A stretch of DNA of 64,000 nucleotides from Flavobacterium sp. KJJ (GTDB lineage: Bacteria > Bacteroidota > Bacteroidia > Flavobacteriales > Flavobacteriaceae): positions 248,001 through 312,000 of the forward strand of contig NZ_JARP01000002.1 in the NCBI RefSeq assembly GCF_000708595.2, in the 5' to 3' direction. Positions 34,153 to 42,344 of the stretch are shown here, piece after piece. Under the pieces are notes generated by a model that had not been told where the DNA came from, made no database searches, and saw only the letters and a program-made list of their open reading frames with translations. The translations under genes were made by a program, and so were the position numbers. The stretch's first letter is position 1, and each line of letters starts with the position of its first letter.

Positions 34153-35213
34153 TTTGACAGTAACGTAAAACTATGATTTTTTCCACATAAATGATTGTAT
34201 AATAAAATGGTATTATAAGCGGGTTTCTCTAGCGAATTCACTTTTATAATCTCTGGAATTGTTTGTGTTTTTATGATTTTTGAACCAACCCAAAAAGCAA
34301 AAGCTGTCGAGGTATTAAACTCTCCAGACAAATGTTTATAAAAAACTTGTGGTGTCTCTGCGAAAGCATTTTGAGTTAAATTTTTATAATAAGAATCGAA
34401 TTCAGCATCGCCATTTAAACCTAAAATTACAGCGTCGATGTCTGAGATTTCCAGATTATTAGCTTTAAGAAATGCAGTTATTTCAGTTTCTACTTCATTT
34501 TCCTGCAATATGTTTTTAAATGCAACATCAACAAATTCAGCATAAGTGGTATCTTTTTTTTCATCTTCTAAAACAAAAAAACTGGCTCCTTCTCCATAAA
34601 CAGCTCCTTTTGTAGTCTCGTTCAATAGATCATAAGGTGCACTTTTTTCGTCTTTAATATAACCGGCTAGTTTAAAAAGAGACGTTGTATAATCTCCATT
34701 CTCATCAACGCCGCCGACTAATATCGATTTTGCTTCATCTGCTTCAATTTGCATTTTGGCATCTAAAAGAGCTGATTCAAAAGAGATTGCTCCATTTACA
34801 TATGTAAAATTATATCCTTTGCATTGCAATGTAAGGGCAATTTGTGCTCCAACAGTATTATGTGTCGATTGAATAAATGAAGTTGGTGTCAAAAATTCTT
34901 CATTATTATCAATAATTGTCTTCAAAAATTTCTCTGAATCTTCGATGCAGCCCATTCCGGTTCCGGTAATGATGGCATCTATATTTTCGACATTTGCTTC
35001 TTTCATGGCATAAGCCGAAGCTACGATTCCGTTTTTAATGCCATTTGCCATTCTTCTGCTGGCAACAGGAGAAATAAAATCTTTATAAACGGGTTTGTTT
35101 AAAAAGAATATATTTTCATTTTTATTATACACGGCTTCTTCTAAAAAAACAGTATCAAATGTTTTTTGAGCTGAAAGACAACCTACACCATTTATATATG
35201 TTTTTTTTATCAT
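34149..35213 (-). CDS. Ketosynthase-like protein lacking the active-site cysteine (chain-length-factor type)
   Basis: A 354-residue protein of the thiolase/KS fold. Where condensing KS enzymes have TACSS, it has NGAIS (A142), and the HGTAT motif is replaced by GLNGDAE; only one His near the C-terminus (YKHLSGEFN) aligns with the second catalytic His. It therefore cannot condense by the normal mechanism and is probably a non-catalytic partner of one of the neighbouring active ketosynthases, as chain-length factors are. It lies 83 bases downstream of an active KS gene. Confidence 0.78.
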   Translation of the reverse strand: MIKKTYINGVGCLSAQKTFDTVFLEEAVYNKNENIFFLNKPVYKDFISPVASRRMANGIKNGIVASAYAMKEANVENIDAIITGTGMGCIEDSEKFLKTIIDNNEEFLTPTSFIQSTHNTVGAQIALTLQCKGYNFTYVNGAISFESALLDAKMQIEADEAKSILVGGVDENGDYTTSLFKLAGYIKDEKSAPYDLLNETTKGAVYGEGASFFVLEDEKKDTTYAEFVDVAFKNILQENEVETEITAFLKANNLEISDIDAVILGLNGDAEFDSYYKNLTQNAFAETPQVFYKHLSGEFNTSTAFAFWVGSKIIKTQTIPEIIKVNSLEKPAYNTILLYNHLCGKNHSFTLLSK

Positions 35214-35296
35214 ACGAAAATTATATTTGTTTTTTTAAAGGAATATGGTATCGTCATTTTTAGTTTTTATTGTTATTTAAAATCATGACGATTTCA

Positions 35297-36493
35297 CTAA
35301 CTTTTAGAAAATATAAGTGTCGAACAATTTCCGCCAAACCCAAACGAATTTGATAAGACATGTTCAATATTTTTATGCTTTAATGTTGTTTGCGGTTTTA
35401 AGTCGAATTCCTGCATTGGAGTTTCAAAATTTAAACTTGGAAAAACTACATTGTGCTGAATGGCAAGTACGCTGTAAACTGCTTCAATCGCAGCAGCAGC
35501 TGCTAAAGTATGTCCTGTAAATGGTTTAGTTGAACTAAAATCGGGTATTGGGTTTTCATTATAAATTCTCAAAATAGCTCTTCCTTCTGATAAATCATTA
35601 TTAGGAGTTGCTGTTCCGTGAACATTTATATAATCAATTTCACTCGGATCTAATGCAGCAATTTCAAAAGCTTTTTTCATGGCCGAATAAGCGCCGTCAC
35701 CATTTTCAGAAGAAGCAGTTTGATGAAAAGCATCATTTGCATTTCCGTAGCCTGAAACTCGAGCCAGTACTTTTTTGTTTTCTTTTTTTACAATTTCGTC
35801 AGATTCCAAAACCAGATAAGCAGCTGCTTCGCCAAGATTTAATCCTTTTCTTTCATTATCAAAAGGTTTGTTATAATCATCTGACAAAATCATCAAAGTC
35901 TTAAATCCGTTAATGGTGAATTTTGCCAAAGCATCAGTTCCGCCCACAATAACGCGGTCTAATTTTCCGGTTTTAATTAATCTTGCACCCAGCATAATCG
36001 AATTAGCGGCAGATGAGCAAGCTGTACTTATAGTCGTAACCATACCTTTTAGCCCAAGTTCGTCTGCAATTTTTTCAGCAACATCACCACAATTATGACT
36101 TACAATGTATTTTTGTACTGCTGGATTTTCGAAATATTCGTAATAATATTTTTCCGTCATATCCATGCCGCCAACGCTTGTTGCCGAAATTAATCCTGTT
36201 TTATATTCATTAATAGAAGTGATTCCAGCATTAGCAACAGCTTCTTTCGCAGCAATTGCACCAAGCAGTGCAGACCTCGAAAAGTTGTTTTCTTTTCCCA
36301 GTTTTAATTGCGCGATCAGTTCATCGTTGGTTTTTTTGATTTCACCAACTTTAATAATATCAGCATGAACGGTTGAAATATTTGTGATACGAGAAATACC
36401 AATTTTATTTTCAATTAATGAAATATAATTTTCTTCGACTGAATTTCCAATCGAAGAAATAATTCCCATTCCGGTTATTGCGACACCTTTCAT
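35297..36493 (-). CDS. Beta-ketoacyl-ACP synthase (FabF-like) of the pigment pathway
   Basis: A 398-residue KS with intact catalytic triad: C159 in TISTACSSAANS, H292 in NVHGTATPNND and H328 in FTGHTLAAAA. It should extend the polyene chain with malonyl-ACP units. The gene is preceded by a long palindrome that fills the gap to the ACP gene, and its start codon lies 2 bases from the left arm. Its immediate downstream neighbour is the Cys-less KS-like protein, a likely partner. Confidence 0.9.
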   Translation of the reverse strand: MKGVAITGMGIISSIGNSVEENYISLIENKIGISRITNISTVHADIIKVGEIKKTNDELIAQLKLGKENNFSRSALLGAIAAKEAVANAGITSINEYKTGLISATSVGGMDMTEKYYYEYFENPAVQKYIVSHNCGDVAEKIADELGLKGMVTTISTACSSAANSIMLGARLIKTGKLDRVIVGGTDALAKFTINGFKTLMILSDDYNKPFDNERKGLNLGEAAAYLVLESDEIVKKENKKVLARVSGYGNANDAFHQTASSENGDGAYSAMKKAFEIAALDPSEIDYINVHGTATPNNDLSEGRAILRIYNENPIPDFSSTKPFTGHTLAAAAAIEAVYSVLAIQHNVVFPSLNFETPMQEFDLKPQTTLKHKNIEHVLSNSFGFGGNCSTLIFSKS

Positions 36494-36494
36494 T

Positions 36495-36630
36495 TAGACT
36501 TGCTTAGATTGTTAGATTTTTAGACTTCTTAGATTTTTTAGACTTGCTTAGATTCCAGACTTCTTAGATTATTGGGCTTTTTATTTTTTGTCTAAGAAGT
36601 CTAAAAATCTAAGCAAGTCTAAGTAAGTCT
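36495..36630. repeat. Long palindromic repeat between ACP and KS genes
   Basis: The left arm (about 36495-36533) and the right arm (about 36591-36630) are near-perfect reverse complements of roughly 39 bases built from the words AGACTTGCTTAGA and TTTTTAGACTTCTTAGA. A third, partial copy of the same words (36539-36567) lies in the loop. It separates the ACP gene from the KS gene, on the same transcript. It could form a very stable mRNA hairpin. Confidence 0.82.
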
Positions 36631-36887
36631 TACTTTGTTCTGTTAGCGCTAATATAAGCCGCCATAGTTTCGATCGATTGGAAAATTGTTTTTCCTTCTT
36701 TTGGGTCGACAAGTTTAATTCCGTAATCTTTATCTAAAATCACGATCAATTCAAGCGCATCAATCGAGTCTAAACCTAAACCGTCTCCAAACAAAGGATC
36801 GTTATCTGCAATATCTTCGATTGCGATATCTTCTAAATTTAAAGTAGTAATGATTTTATTTTTTAATTCTTCTTTTAATGCTTCCAT
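36630..36887 (-). CDS. Acyl carrier protein (first)
   Basis: An 85-residue ACP with the phosphopantetheine site S41 in GLGLDSIDALELIV and an acidic helix II, as expected. It carries the starter or the growing polyene as a thioester. A second ACP lies at 49353-49610; aryl polyene pathways normally use two. The gene follows the small KS-like gene by 2 bases. Confidence 0.92.
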   Translation of the reverse strand: MEALKEELKNKIITTLNLEDIAIEDIADNDPLFGDGLGLDSIDALELIVILDKDYGIKLVDPKEGKTIFQSIETMAAYISANRTK

Positions 36888-36889
36888 GA

Positions 36890-37507
36890 TTATTTATTAT
36901 ATAATGTATTGATATTTTCGTTTGTATATTTTTCATTTTTTTCTTTGCTGATAAGACACAGAAAAGCTTTATAATTGTCGTTAAAAAACTCGACCCAACC
37001 GCAAAGAACCATATCGGCTTTATTTGTGTTTAACAGAATCTCTGAATAGTTCGACAAAAATTCAGAATTGAAAGCATCAAATATAAAGAAAGAATTTTCA
37101 CTTTTCAGCTGATGGCGGATACTTATTTCGCCCAAACATATATTTGGAAGCGTATACACAAAAACCGCCGGACTCGGAAAATAATTTTCTTTGTCTGAAA
37201 TCGATTCCTGATATTTTACATCGGTATCTAAACTAGAGGATTTATTGGCCAAAACCAAAGCAATATCATTTTCCTCTTCATTTGAAGTGATCGGACTCAA
37301 AAGCAATTCTGATCCTAAAAAAGCCAATTTGCTCAAAGCATCCATTTTGAAAAACTTCGGATATTGCATTTCAAAATTACGATAAGCTTGTTTAGCAAAA
37401 TCCGCAAAATCTGTTGGTTCAATTTTGAATACAGAAATTCCGTTCAAAACAATTTCGTTGTTTTTGATGGTGATGTAGGATTGTATGTAAGTTTTGTTTT
37501 GAGTCAT
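36890..37507 (-). CDS. Small ketosynthase-like protein (Ketoacyl-synt_2 / chain-length-factor type)
   Basis: A 205-residue protein (from the ATG at 37507; an upstream TTG at 37522 is also in frame). It resembles the short beta-ketoacyl-synthase-like proteins of aryl polyene clusters, with KMDALSKLAFLGSELLL, then EENDIALVLANKSSSLDTD and PAVFVYTLPNICLGEISIRH. It has no catalytic Cys-His-His set, so it is probably a chain-length-factor-like partner of a full ketosynthase. In the E. coli/Xenorhabdus system a KS:CLF pair builds the polyene. The RhuM gene ends 26 bases upstream, which separates it from the KS at 38540. Confidence 0.75.
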   Translation of the reverse strand: MTQNKTYIQSYITIKNNEIVLNGISVFKIEPTDFADFAKQAYRNFEMQYPKFFKMDALSKLAFLGSELLLSPITSNEEENDIALVLANKSSSLDTDVKYQESISDKENYFPSPAVFVYTLPNICLGEISIRHQLKSENSFFIFDAFNSEFLSNYSEILLNTNKADMVLCGWVEFFNDNYKAFLCLISKEKNEKYTNENINTLYNK

Positions 37508-37533
37508 TGTGAGATATAACAAAATTATCAGTA

Positions 37534-38538
37534 TTATTTTTTCTTCCCGATTTGTTTGATTTCTTTGTCAAAATCTGAAATGATTTTTTGAGTTTTATTA
37601 AACTCATCATATTCTTTTATGGCTTTTTTATCTGCTTGAATTTTTGATATTTTACCTTTTCCTTCTAAAATTTTATACTCGTTGAAGGAAAGAAACTTAT
37701 TTACACTTATAGCTAACTGTTCCATAGTAAAAGTGTTTTCACGTTCAATCAATCCTTCAATATAATCAAAGTAACCTGTAACAGTTCTTTCTAGTAGAGT
37801 TATTTCTTTTTCTTGTAAATAATTTTTAGCAACAATTACATCGGATTTTAATATTCTTCCGTCAGGAGCATTTTTCCAACTGCTAAGTCCCATATTGTCT
37901 TTTTCTTTATCTGCATTTTTATGAATGATTTCTGCAGCAGTATTTCCAGTTATAGCAAAATGGAATTTGTTTTGAATCATGGCATAGAAATTCTTTGTTA
38001 CCTCTGAATTTTTATCGTAATCGATACTGCATTCTGCAAAAATATCACTTACTTGTTGGTAGATTCTACGTTCGCTTGCACGGATAGAACGTACTCTGCG
38101 TAATAATTCTTTAAAATAATCTTTACCAAAAACCGTTTTTCCTTGTTTTAGACGTTCATCATCTAAAATAAAACCTTTGATTATGTATTCTTTTAAAGTT
38201 TGAGTTGCCCATATTCTAAATTGAGTTGCTTTACTTGAATTTACTCGATATCCAACAGAAATAATAGCATCAAGATTATAAAATTTTTGGTTTCTGGAAA
38301 CTTGGCGATTACCTTCAGATTGAACTTGTAAGATTCCCTTACAAGTTGAATTTTCTTGCAATTCTCCTGATTCAAAAATATTCTTTAAATGTAAAGTGAT
38401 ATTCTGCGGAGTTGTGCCAAATAATTCACCCATGGCCTTTTGTGTAAGCCAAACTGTTTCGTCTTGCACAAAAACATCAACTCTGACTTCTCCATTTGGA
38501 TTGTCGTAAATAAGAAATTTAGTTTCGTTATTTTCCAT
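37534..38538 (-). CDS. RhuM-family protein inserted in the pigment operon
   Basis: A 334-residue protein matching the RhuM (virulence-associated, SPI-3-type) family. The N-terminal part is a DNA-binding-like domain (VWLTQKAMGELFGTTPQNITLHLKNIFESGEL; YNLDAIISVGYRVNSSKATQFRIWATQTLKEYIIKGF), the middle has FHFAITGNTAAEII, and the C-terminus is a charged helix (KKAIKEYDEFNKTQKIISDFDKEIKQIGKKK). Such genes are found on mobile islands, near restriction and defence loci. It has no known link to pigment synthesis. Its start codon lies 1 base after the KS stop codon (TGA-A-ATG), so it is translated from the same transcript. Confidence 0.85.
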   Translation of the reverse strand: MENNETKFLIYDNPNGEVRVDVFVQDETVWLTQKAMGELFGTTPQNITLHLKNIFESGELQENSTCKGILQVQSEGNRQVSRNQKFYNLDAIISVGYRVNSSKATQFRIWATQTLKEYIIKGFILDDERLKQGKTVFGKDYFKELLRRVRSIRASERRIYQQVSDIFAECSIDYDKNSEVTKNFYAMIQNKFHFAITGNTAAEIIHKNADKEKDNMGLSSWKNAPDGRILKSDVIVAKNYLQEKEITLLERTVTGYFDYIEGLIERENTFTMEQLAISVNKFLSFNEYKILEGKGKISKIQADKKAIKEYDEFNKTQKIISDFDKEIKQIGKKK

Positions 38539-38539
38539 T

Positions 38540-39679
38540 TCATTTCATCTTTTCAAAAACCACAGCCGTATTACAACCGCCAAATCCAGAAGCCGTCTTC
38601 AAAAAATATTCAATATTAGCCTCTTCATTTTTCTCAATCACATTTATAGATTCACTTACGCCAATTTCATCAAAACCTTTTGATTCAAAAAGCATATTTT
38701 GATTCGCAGATTCTATTGCGATTACCGTTTCCAACAATCCTGAAGCGCCCAACGTATGTCCGTAAAATCCTTTCAAACTATTTACTGGAATATTTTGTAA
38801 ACCCAAACGGCTGAATGCAATGGCTTCCATTTCGTCGTTGAATGGCGTTGCGGTTCCGTGTGCTGAAATATAATCTAATTTATTGGCTTCGATTTGAGCT
38901 TCTGTCAAAGCATTCTGGATACTTCTGAACAAACCTTCGCCCGTTCTTGACGGACCAGAAATATGATTCGCATCGTTTATCGAACTGTCGCCAATAATTT
39001 TTATTTTGGCGTTTTTGGCTTCCGCCGAAATTAAAATCGCTGCGGTTGCTTCGCCTAAACTTACTCCGGTTCTGTTTTTAGAATAAGGCTTACAAGGCAA
39101 ATCGCTCATCGCCTGAAAAGCATTAAAACCAGACAAAACAAATTCTGAAACTTCATCGCCGGCTACAACAAAAACATTATCATAAAGCTCAGACTGAATC
39201 ATTCTTTTCGCTACAGAAATGGCTAAAATTCCAGAAACACAGGCATTTGAAATTACAATTGGCTGTGTCGTAAAACCAAAAAAAGCAGCAATGTTTTTCG
39301 CTAAAACATCTAAATGTGCGGTGTTAAAACTTTCTTCAGAGTTATCTTTTAATGCAGTTACGTTTCCTTTTGTGGTTGAAAGTATAAAAGCGGTTTTCGA
39401 ATTTAATTCAATTCCTGAATTTTTAATCATCGGCTCTAAAGCCAAAATCATCATTTTCTCTAAACGAGAATATTTGGTTTCAGTGTTTATTTTTGCAAAA
39501 GCACTGTTTATTTTTTCATCTGAAATAATAGAAGAATAAAACGGATTTGGCATTAAAGAAATATCCTGATGCAATTGAATTCCAGAATCGCTGCGCAAGA
39601 TCGCCTCAATGTTCGATTGAACATCAAAACCTAAAGGCGTGATACAATTTGTTTCTGTTATGTATATTTCTCTTAACAT
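38540..39679 (-). CDS. Beta-ketoacyl-ACP synthase of the pigment pathway
   Basis: A 379-residue KS with all catalytic residues: C147 in VISNACVSGILA, H274 in SAHGTATPFND and H308 in YGHTLGASGLLE. It differs clearly from the KS at 35297 and the KS at 49600, so the three are not recent duplicates. It should be the active partner of one of the chain-length-factor-like proteins, most simply the small KS-like protein that would be next to it were the RhuM gene absent. A 208-base gap with repeats precedes it. Confidence 0.88.
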   Translation of the reverse strand: MLREIYITETNCITPLGFDVQSNIEAILRSDSGIQLHQDISLMPNPFYSSIISDEKINSAFAKINTETKYSRLEKMMILALEPMIKNSGIELNSKTAFILSTTKGNVTALKDNSEESFNTAHLDVLAKNIAAFFGFTTQPIVISNACVSGILAISVAKRMIQSELYDNVFVVAGDEVSEFVLSGFNAFQAMSDLPCKPYSKNRTGVSLGEATAAILISAEAKNAKIKIIGDSSINDANHISGPSRTGEGLFRSIQNALTEAQIEANKLDYISAHGTATPFNDEMEAIAFSRLGLQNIPVNSLKGFYGHTLGASGLLETVIAIESANQNMLFESKGFDEIGVSESINVIEKNEEANIEYFLKTASGFGGCNTAVVFEKMK

Positions 39680-39696
39680 TTTATGATCTCGATTTC

Positions 39697-39828
39697 TCCT
39701 GCAAGGTTTTCAAAACCTTGTAGGTATTTTATTTTAAAGCCTCATCTTAAAAAAAAGGTTTCACGCAGATTTTGCAGATTAAGCAGATTTTAATTTTATA
39801 CCTACAAGGTTTTAAAAACCTTGCAGGA
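39697..39828. repeat. Nested palindromic repeat in the thioesterase-KS gap
   Basis: A 30-base left arm (39697-39726) and right arm (39799-39828) are reverse complements with one mismatch, and each arm is itself a palindrome (CAAGGTTTTCAAAACCTTG). Between them is a tract of short direct repeats (GCAGATT at about 39765, 39775 and 39783). The words resemble dispersed intergenic repeats of Flavobacterium. It separates two gene blocks of the pigment cluster on the same strand. Confidence 0.85.
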
Positions 39829-39887
39829 AAACGAAAAACGAAAAAGACAACGAAAATAAATTAGTGCTAATTCGTGAAATTCGTGTT

Positions 39888-40337
39888 CTACTTCAACAAC
39901 CCCACTTTTCGTTTCCATTCTTCATAAAAAGGAGGATTTGTCAGCATTAAATTCCCTTCTTTATCTAAAAAAACCTGAACAGTTTCGCCGGTACAAGCAA
40001 TCTCACCTTTGGCATCAATAATTTTAAAACGGTAAATCATTTTGGCTGCAGGCGTATCGACAACTGTTGTTTCAATTGTTACAACATCGCCGTAGCGCAA
40101 AGACAATTTATGTTCGCATTTCGATTTTACGATTGGTGTTGTGTAGCCAGTTGCTGCAATATCTAAATACGTAAGTCCGTGTTCACGTCCAAAGGCTTCG
40201 CGTCCATCTTCAAAATAGGTAATATAATTGCCGTGCCAAACGATTCCGAGCGGATCAGTTTCGTTAAAACGAATTCTGATTTCGTGCGTAACGCTTAGGG
40301 AAGCGACCTCGTTATACTGTTCTTTTCTTTTTGTCAT
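39888..40337 (-). CDS. Acyl-CoA/ACP thioesterase (4HBT hotdog family)
   Basis: A 149-residue hotdog thioesterase with the 4-hydroxybenzoyl-CoA-thioesterase motif RFNETDPLGIVWHGNYITYFEDGREAF, where D28 is the expected catalytic acid. It may release the finished polyene acid, or edit misloaded carrier proteins. Related thioesterases occur in aryl polyene clusters. The start overlaps the end of the ABC permease gene by 26 bases. Confidence 0.87.
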   Translation of the reverse strand: MTKRKEQYNEVASLSVTHEIRIRFNETDPLGIVWHGNYITYFEDGREAFGREHGLTYLDIAATGYTTPIVKSKCEHKLSLRYGDVVTIETTVVDTPAAKMIYRFKIIDAKGEIACTGETVQVFLDKEGNLMLTNPPFYEEWKRKVGLLK

Positions 40338-41595
40338 AAAATAAGGCGATGGAAGTTGTGATTATAAAGAACAAAAATAACAAACTTATTTTTGGAATGA
40401 TTTCGACGAAAGAAACGTTGCGCAGTAAAACATCATAAAATGCTTCTAATGCCCAATTCATTGGCGATGATTTGGCGACAATTTGCATAATTTTTGGCAT
40501 TACAAACACAGGAACCCAAACACCGCCAATTGCAGCTAAAATAATAACGCTTGTCGCGCCAAACGGAGCAGATTGTTCTTGTGTGTTCGCAACAGTTCCT
40601 AATAAAATTCCGAATCCGATGGCAGCAAAACCTGAAAATAAAGCGACGACACTCATTAAAAATAAATGCCCTTCGATATTTAATGAAGGCAAACCAATAT
40701 GCGGAAATAAGAAAATCGCAACAGCAACCATCATGTAAAACTGAATCATACAAATGAGAGAATATGTGATTGTTTTTCCGATGATGACGATTAAATTAGA
40801 GACCGGATTGGTCAGCAATCGAACAAATGTTCCCTGAGATTTTTCTTTAACAATATTGATAGACAACGGAATCACGATAAAAAAGATCGCAAAAAGTGTC
40901 CAAGCCGGAACGTTGTGCTGTACCGAATTTGGCAACACTTCTTTGTTGTTTATTTTCGGAATTATTTCTTTGAAAGTAATAAAACTCTTCTGGTCAAATT
41001 TGGTATTTTCTTCGCCCAATTGATTTTGAAAAGTGGTATAAATAGATTTTGTTTCGATTTGAGAGATCATTTTATCAATAGAACTCATTACAGAATTTTT
41101 GAAACTCAATTGAACCGCCGGGTCAAAATAAAGTTTTACTTCTTTTTGCTCAATTACTTTTGGTTTTTCTGGTTTGGCAACGCTGTCTGTGAAACCCATT
41201 TTACTGACAATGTTTTCTACATTCTGATCTACTTTTGCCTGTAAATCAACGCTTAGGTTTTTCGGGATTACAATTGCCAATTGAAATTTTCCTTTGTAGA
41301 CATTTTCTCTGGCAACGTCTTCTGTAATTGGTTTGTTGTCGATTTGAGTGACAACGCTAAATAATTGACTTTTTTCCAGGTTTTCAAAAACTGTTTTCGA
41401 AACAGAACCCTTGTCGTTATCGACTAATAAAATTGGAATTTTAGTATCGCTTACGGTCTTAAAAGTACTGTCCTGAATTAAAGTTACCGTAATTACCAAA
41501 ACCAACGGCATTATAAATAAAATAATCAAGCCGCCTAAATCTCGTTTCAGCAACAAGAATTCTTTTACTATCGACATCCAAATTTTATATATCAT
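40312..41595 (-). CDS. ABC-2 type transporter permease
   Basis: A 427-residue permease with one N-terminal helix (LGGLIILFIMPLVLVITVTLI), a periplasmic domain of about 200 residues and about five C-terminal helices, the usual YhhJ/NatB-like arrangement. An in-frame ATG at 41577 is an alternative start. It pairs with the ATPase gene just upstream (overlap 11 bases). Together they would export or flip a hydrophobic product across the inner membrane; the pigment or dialkylresorcinol is the likely cargo by context. Confidence 0.88.
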   Translation of the reverse strand: MIYKIWMSIVKEFLLLKRDLGGLIILFIMPLVLVITVTLIQDSTFKTVSDTKIPILLVDNDKGSVSKTVFENLEKSQLFSVVTQIDNKPITEDVARENVYKGKFQLAIVIPKNLSVDLQAKVDQNVENIVSKMGFTDSVAKPEKPKVIEQKEVKLYFDPAVQLSFKNSVMSSIDKMISQIETKSIYTTFQNQLGEENTKFDQKSFITFKEIIPKINNKEVLPNSVQHNVPAWTLFAIFFIVIPLSINIVKEKSQGTFVRLLTNPVSNLIVIIGKTITYSLICMIQFYMMVAVAIFLFPHIGLPSLNIEGHLFLMSVVALFSGFAAIGFGILLGTVANTQEQSAPFGATSVIILAAIGGVWVPVFVMPKIMQIVAKSSPMNWALEAFYDVLLRNVSFVEIIPKISLLFLFFIITTSIALFYDKKKRTV

Positions 41596-42337
41596 CTCTC
41601 AAGTCGTTACCGGTTAATGAAATAAAAACTTCTTCGAGATTTCTCGCTTCCTGAGTTGATTCAATCAAACTTGATGGCGTTCCTTGCGCATAAATTTTGC
41701 CTTGATCTAAAATGGCAATATTCGTGCAGAAATCTTCGGCTTCAGCCAAATGATGTGAGGTATAAATAATCGTAGTTCCGTTTTGATTCAATACTTTAAG
41801 ATAATCTAAAATGGCATTTTTAGACTGAACATCAACACCAACGGTTGGTTCATCTAAAAACAAAACTTTAGGATTGTGCAGAATTCCAGCAATCAAATTG
41901 ACGCGTCGTTTCATCCCGCCTGAAAAAGTTTCGATACGTTTGTCGGCAAATTTTAATAAACCTAGAAGATCTAAAGTTTCGATTACTTTATCTTTTAAAT
42001 TTGAACCTTTCAAACCGTACATGCTTCCAAAATAATGCAAGTTTTCACGAGCTGTCAGTGTTGGATACAATGCATATTCTTGAGGAACAACACCAATTAT
42101 TTTTTTGATTTGTGAAGAATGATCAGTGTAATTCAGATCATCAATTGTAAAATGTCCTGAAGTTGGTTTTATTAAACCGCAGAGCATTGAAATCAAAGTT
42201 GTTTTTCCGGCACCATTCGGACCTAATAATCCGAAAATCTGGCCTTCTTTTATTTCCAGCGATACATCGTTCAAAGAGTACATTTCTGCACTTTTGTACT
42301 TTTTCGAAAGCGATTCTATTTTTATAATGGATTGCAA
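41585..42337 (-). CDS. ABC transporter ATPase
   Basis: A 250-residue ATPase with the Walker A motif GPNGAGKTT (39-47), the signature FSGGMKRR (138-145), the Walker B motif VLFLDEP (158-164) and the switch His in YTSHHLAEAE. It energises the ABC-2 permease encoded next to it. Its start lies 7 bases after the BtrH-domain gene. Confidence 0.93.
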   Translation of the reverse strand: MQSIIKIESLSKKYKSAEMYSLNDVSLEIKEGQIFGLLGPNGAGKTTLISMLCGLIKPTSGHFTIDDLNYTDHSSQIKKIIGVVPQEYALYPTLTARENLHYFGSMYGLKGSNLKDKVIETLDLLGLLKFADKRIETFSGGMKRRVNLIAGILHNPKVLFLDEPTVGVDVQSKNAILDYLKVLNQNGTTIIYTSHHLAEAEDFCTNIAILDQGKIYAQGTPSSLIESTQEARNLEEVFISLTGNDLRDDI

Positions 42338-42344
42338 AATATGT

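Noticed and set aside
35317..36368. Open frames on the + strand opposite the KS gene
   Set aside because: They are shadows of the KS gene: low-complexity translations, no ribosome site and no family pattern.
37534..38538. RhuM gene as part of a toxin-antitoxin pair
   Set aside because: No small partner gene lies next to it; both neighbours are ketosynthase-type pigment genes.
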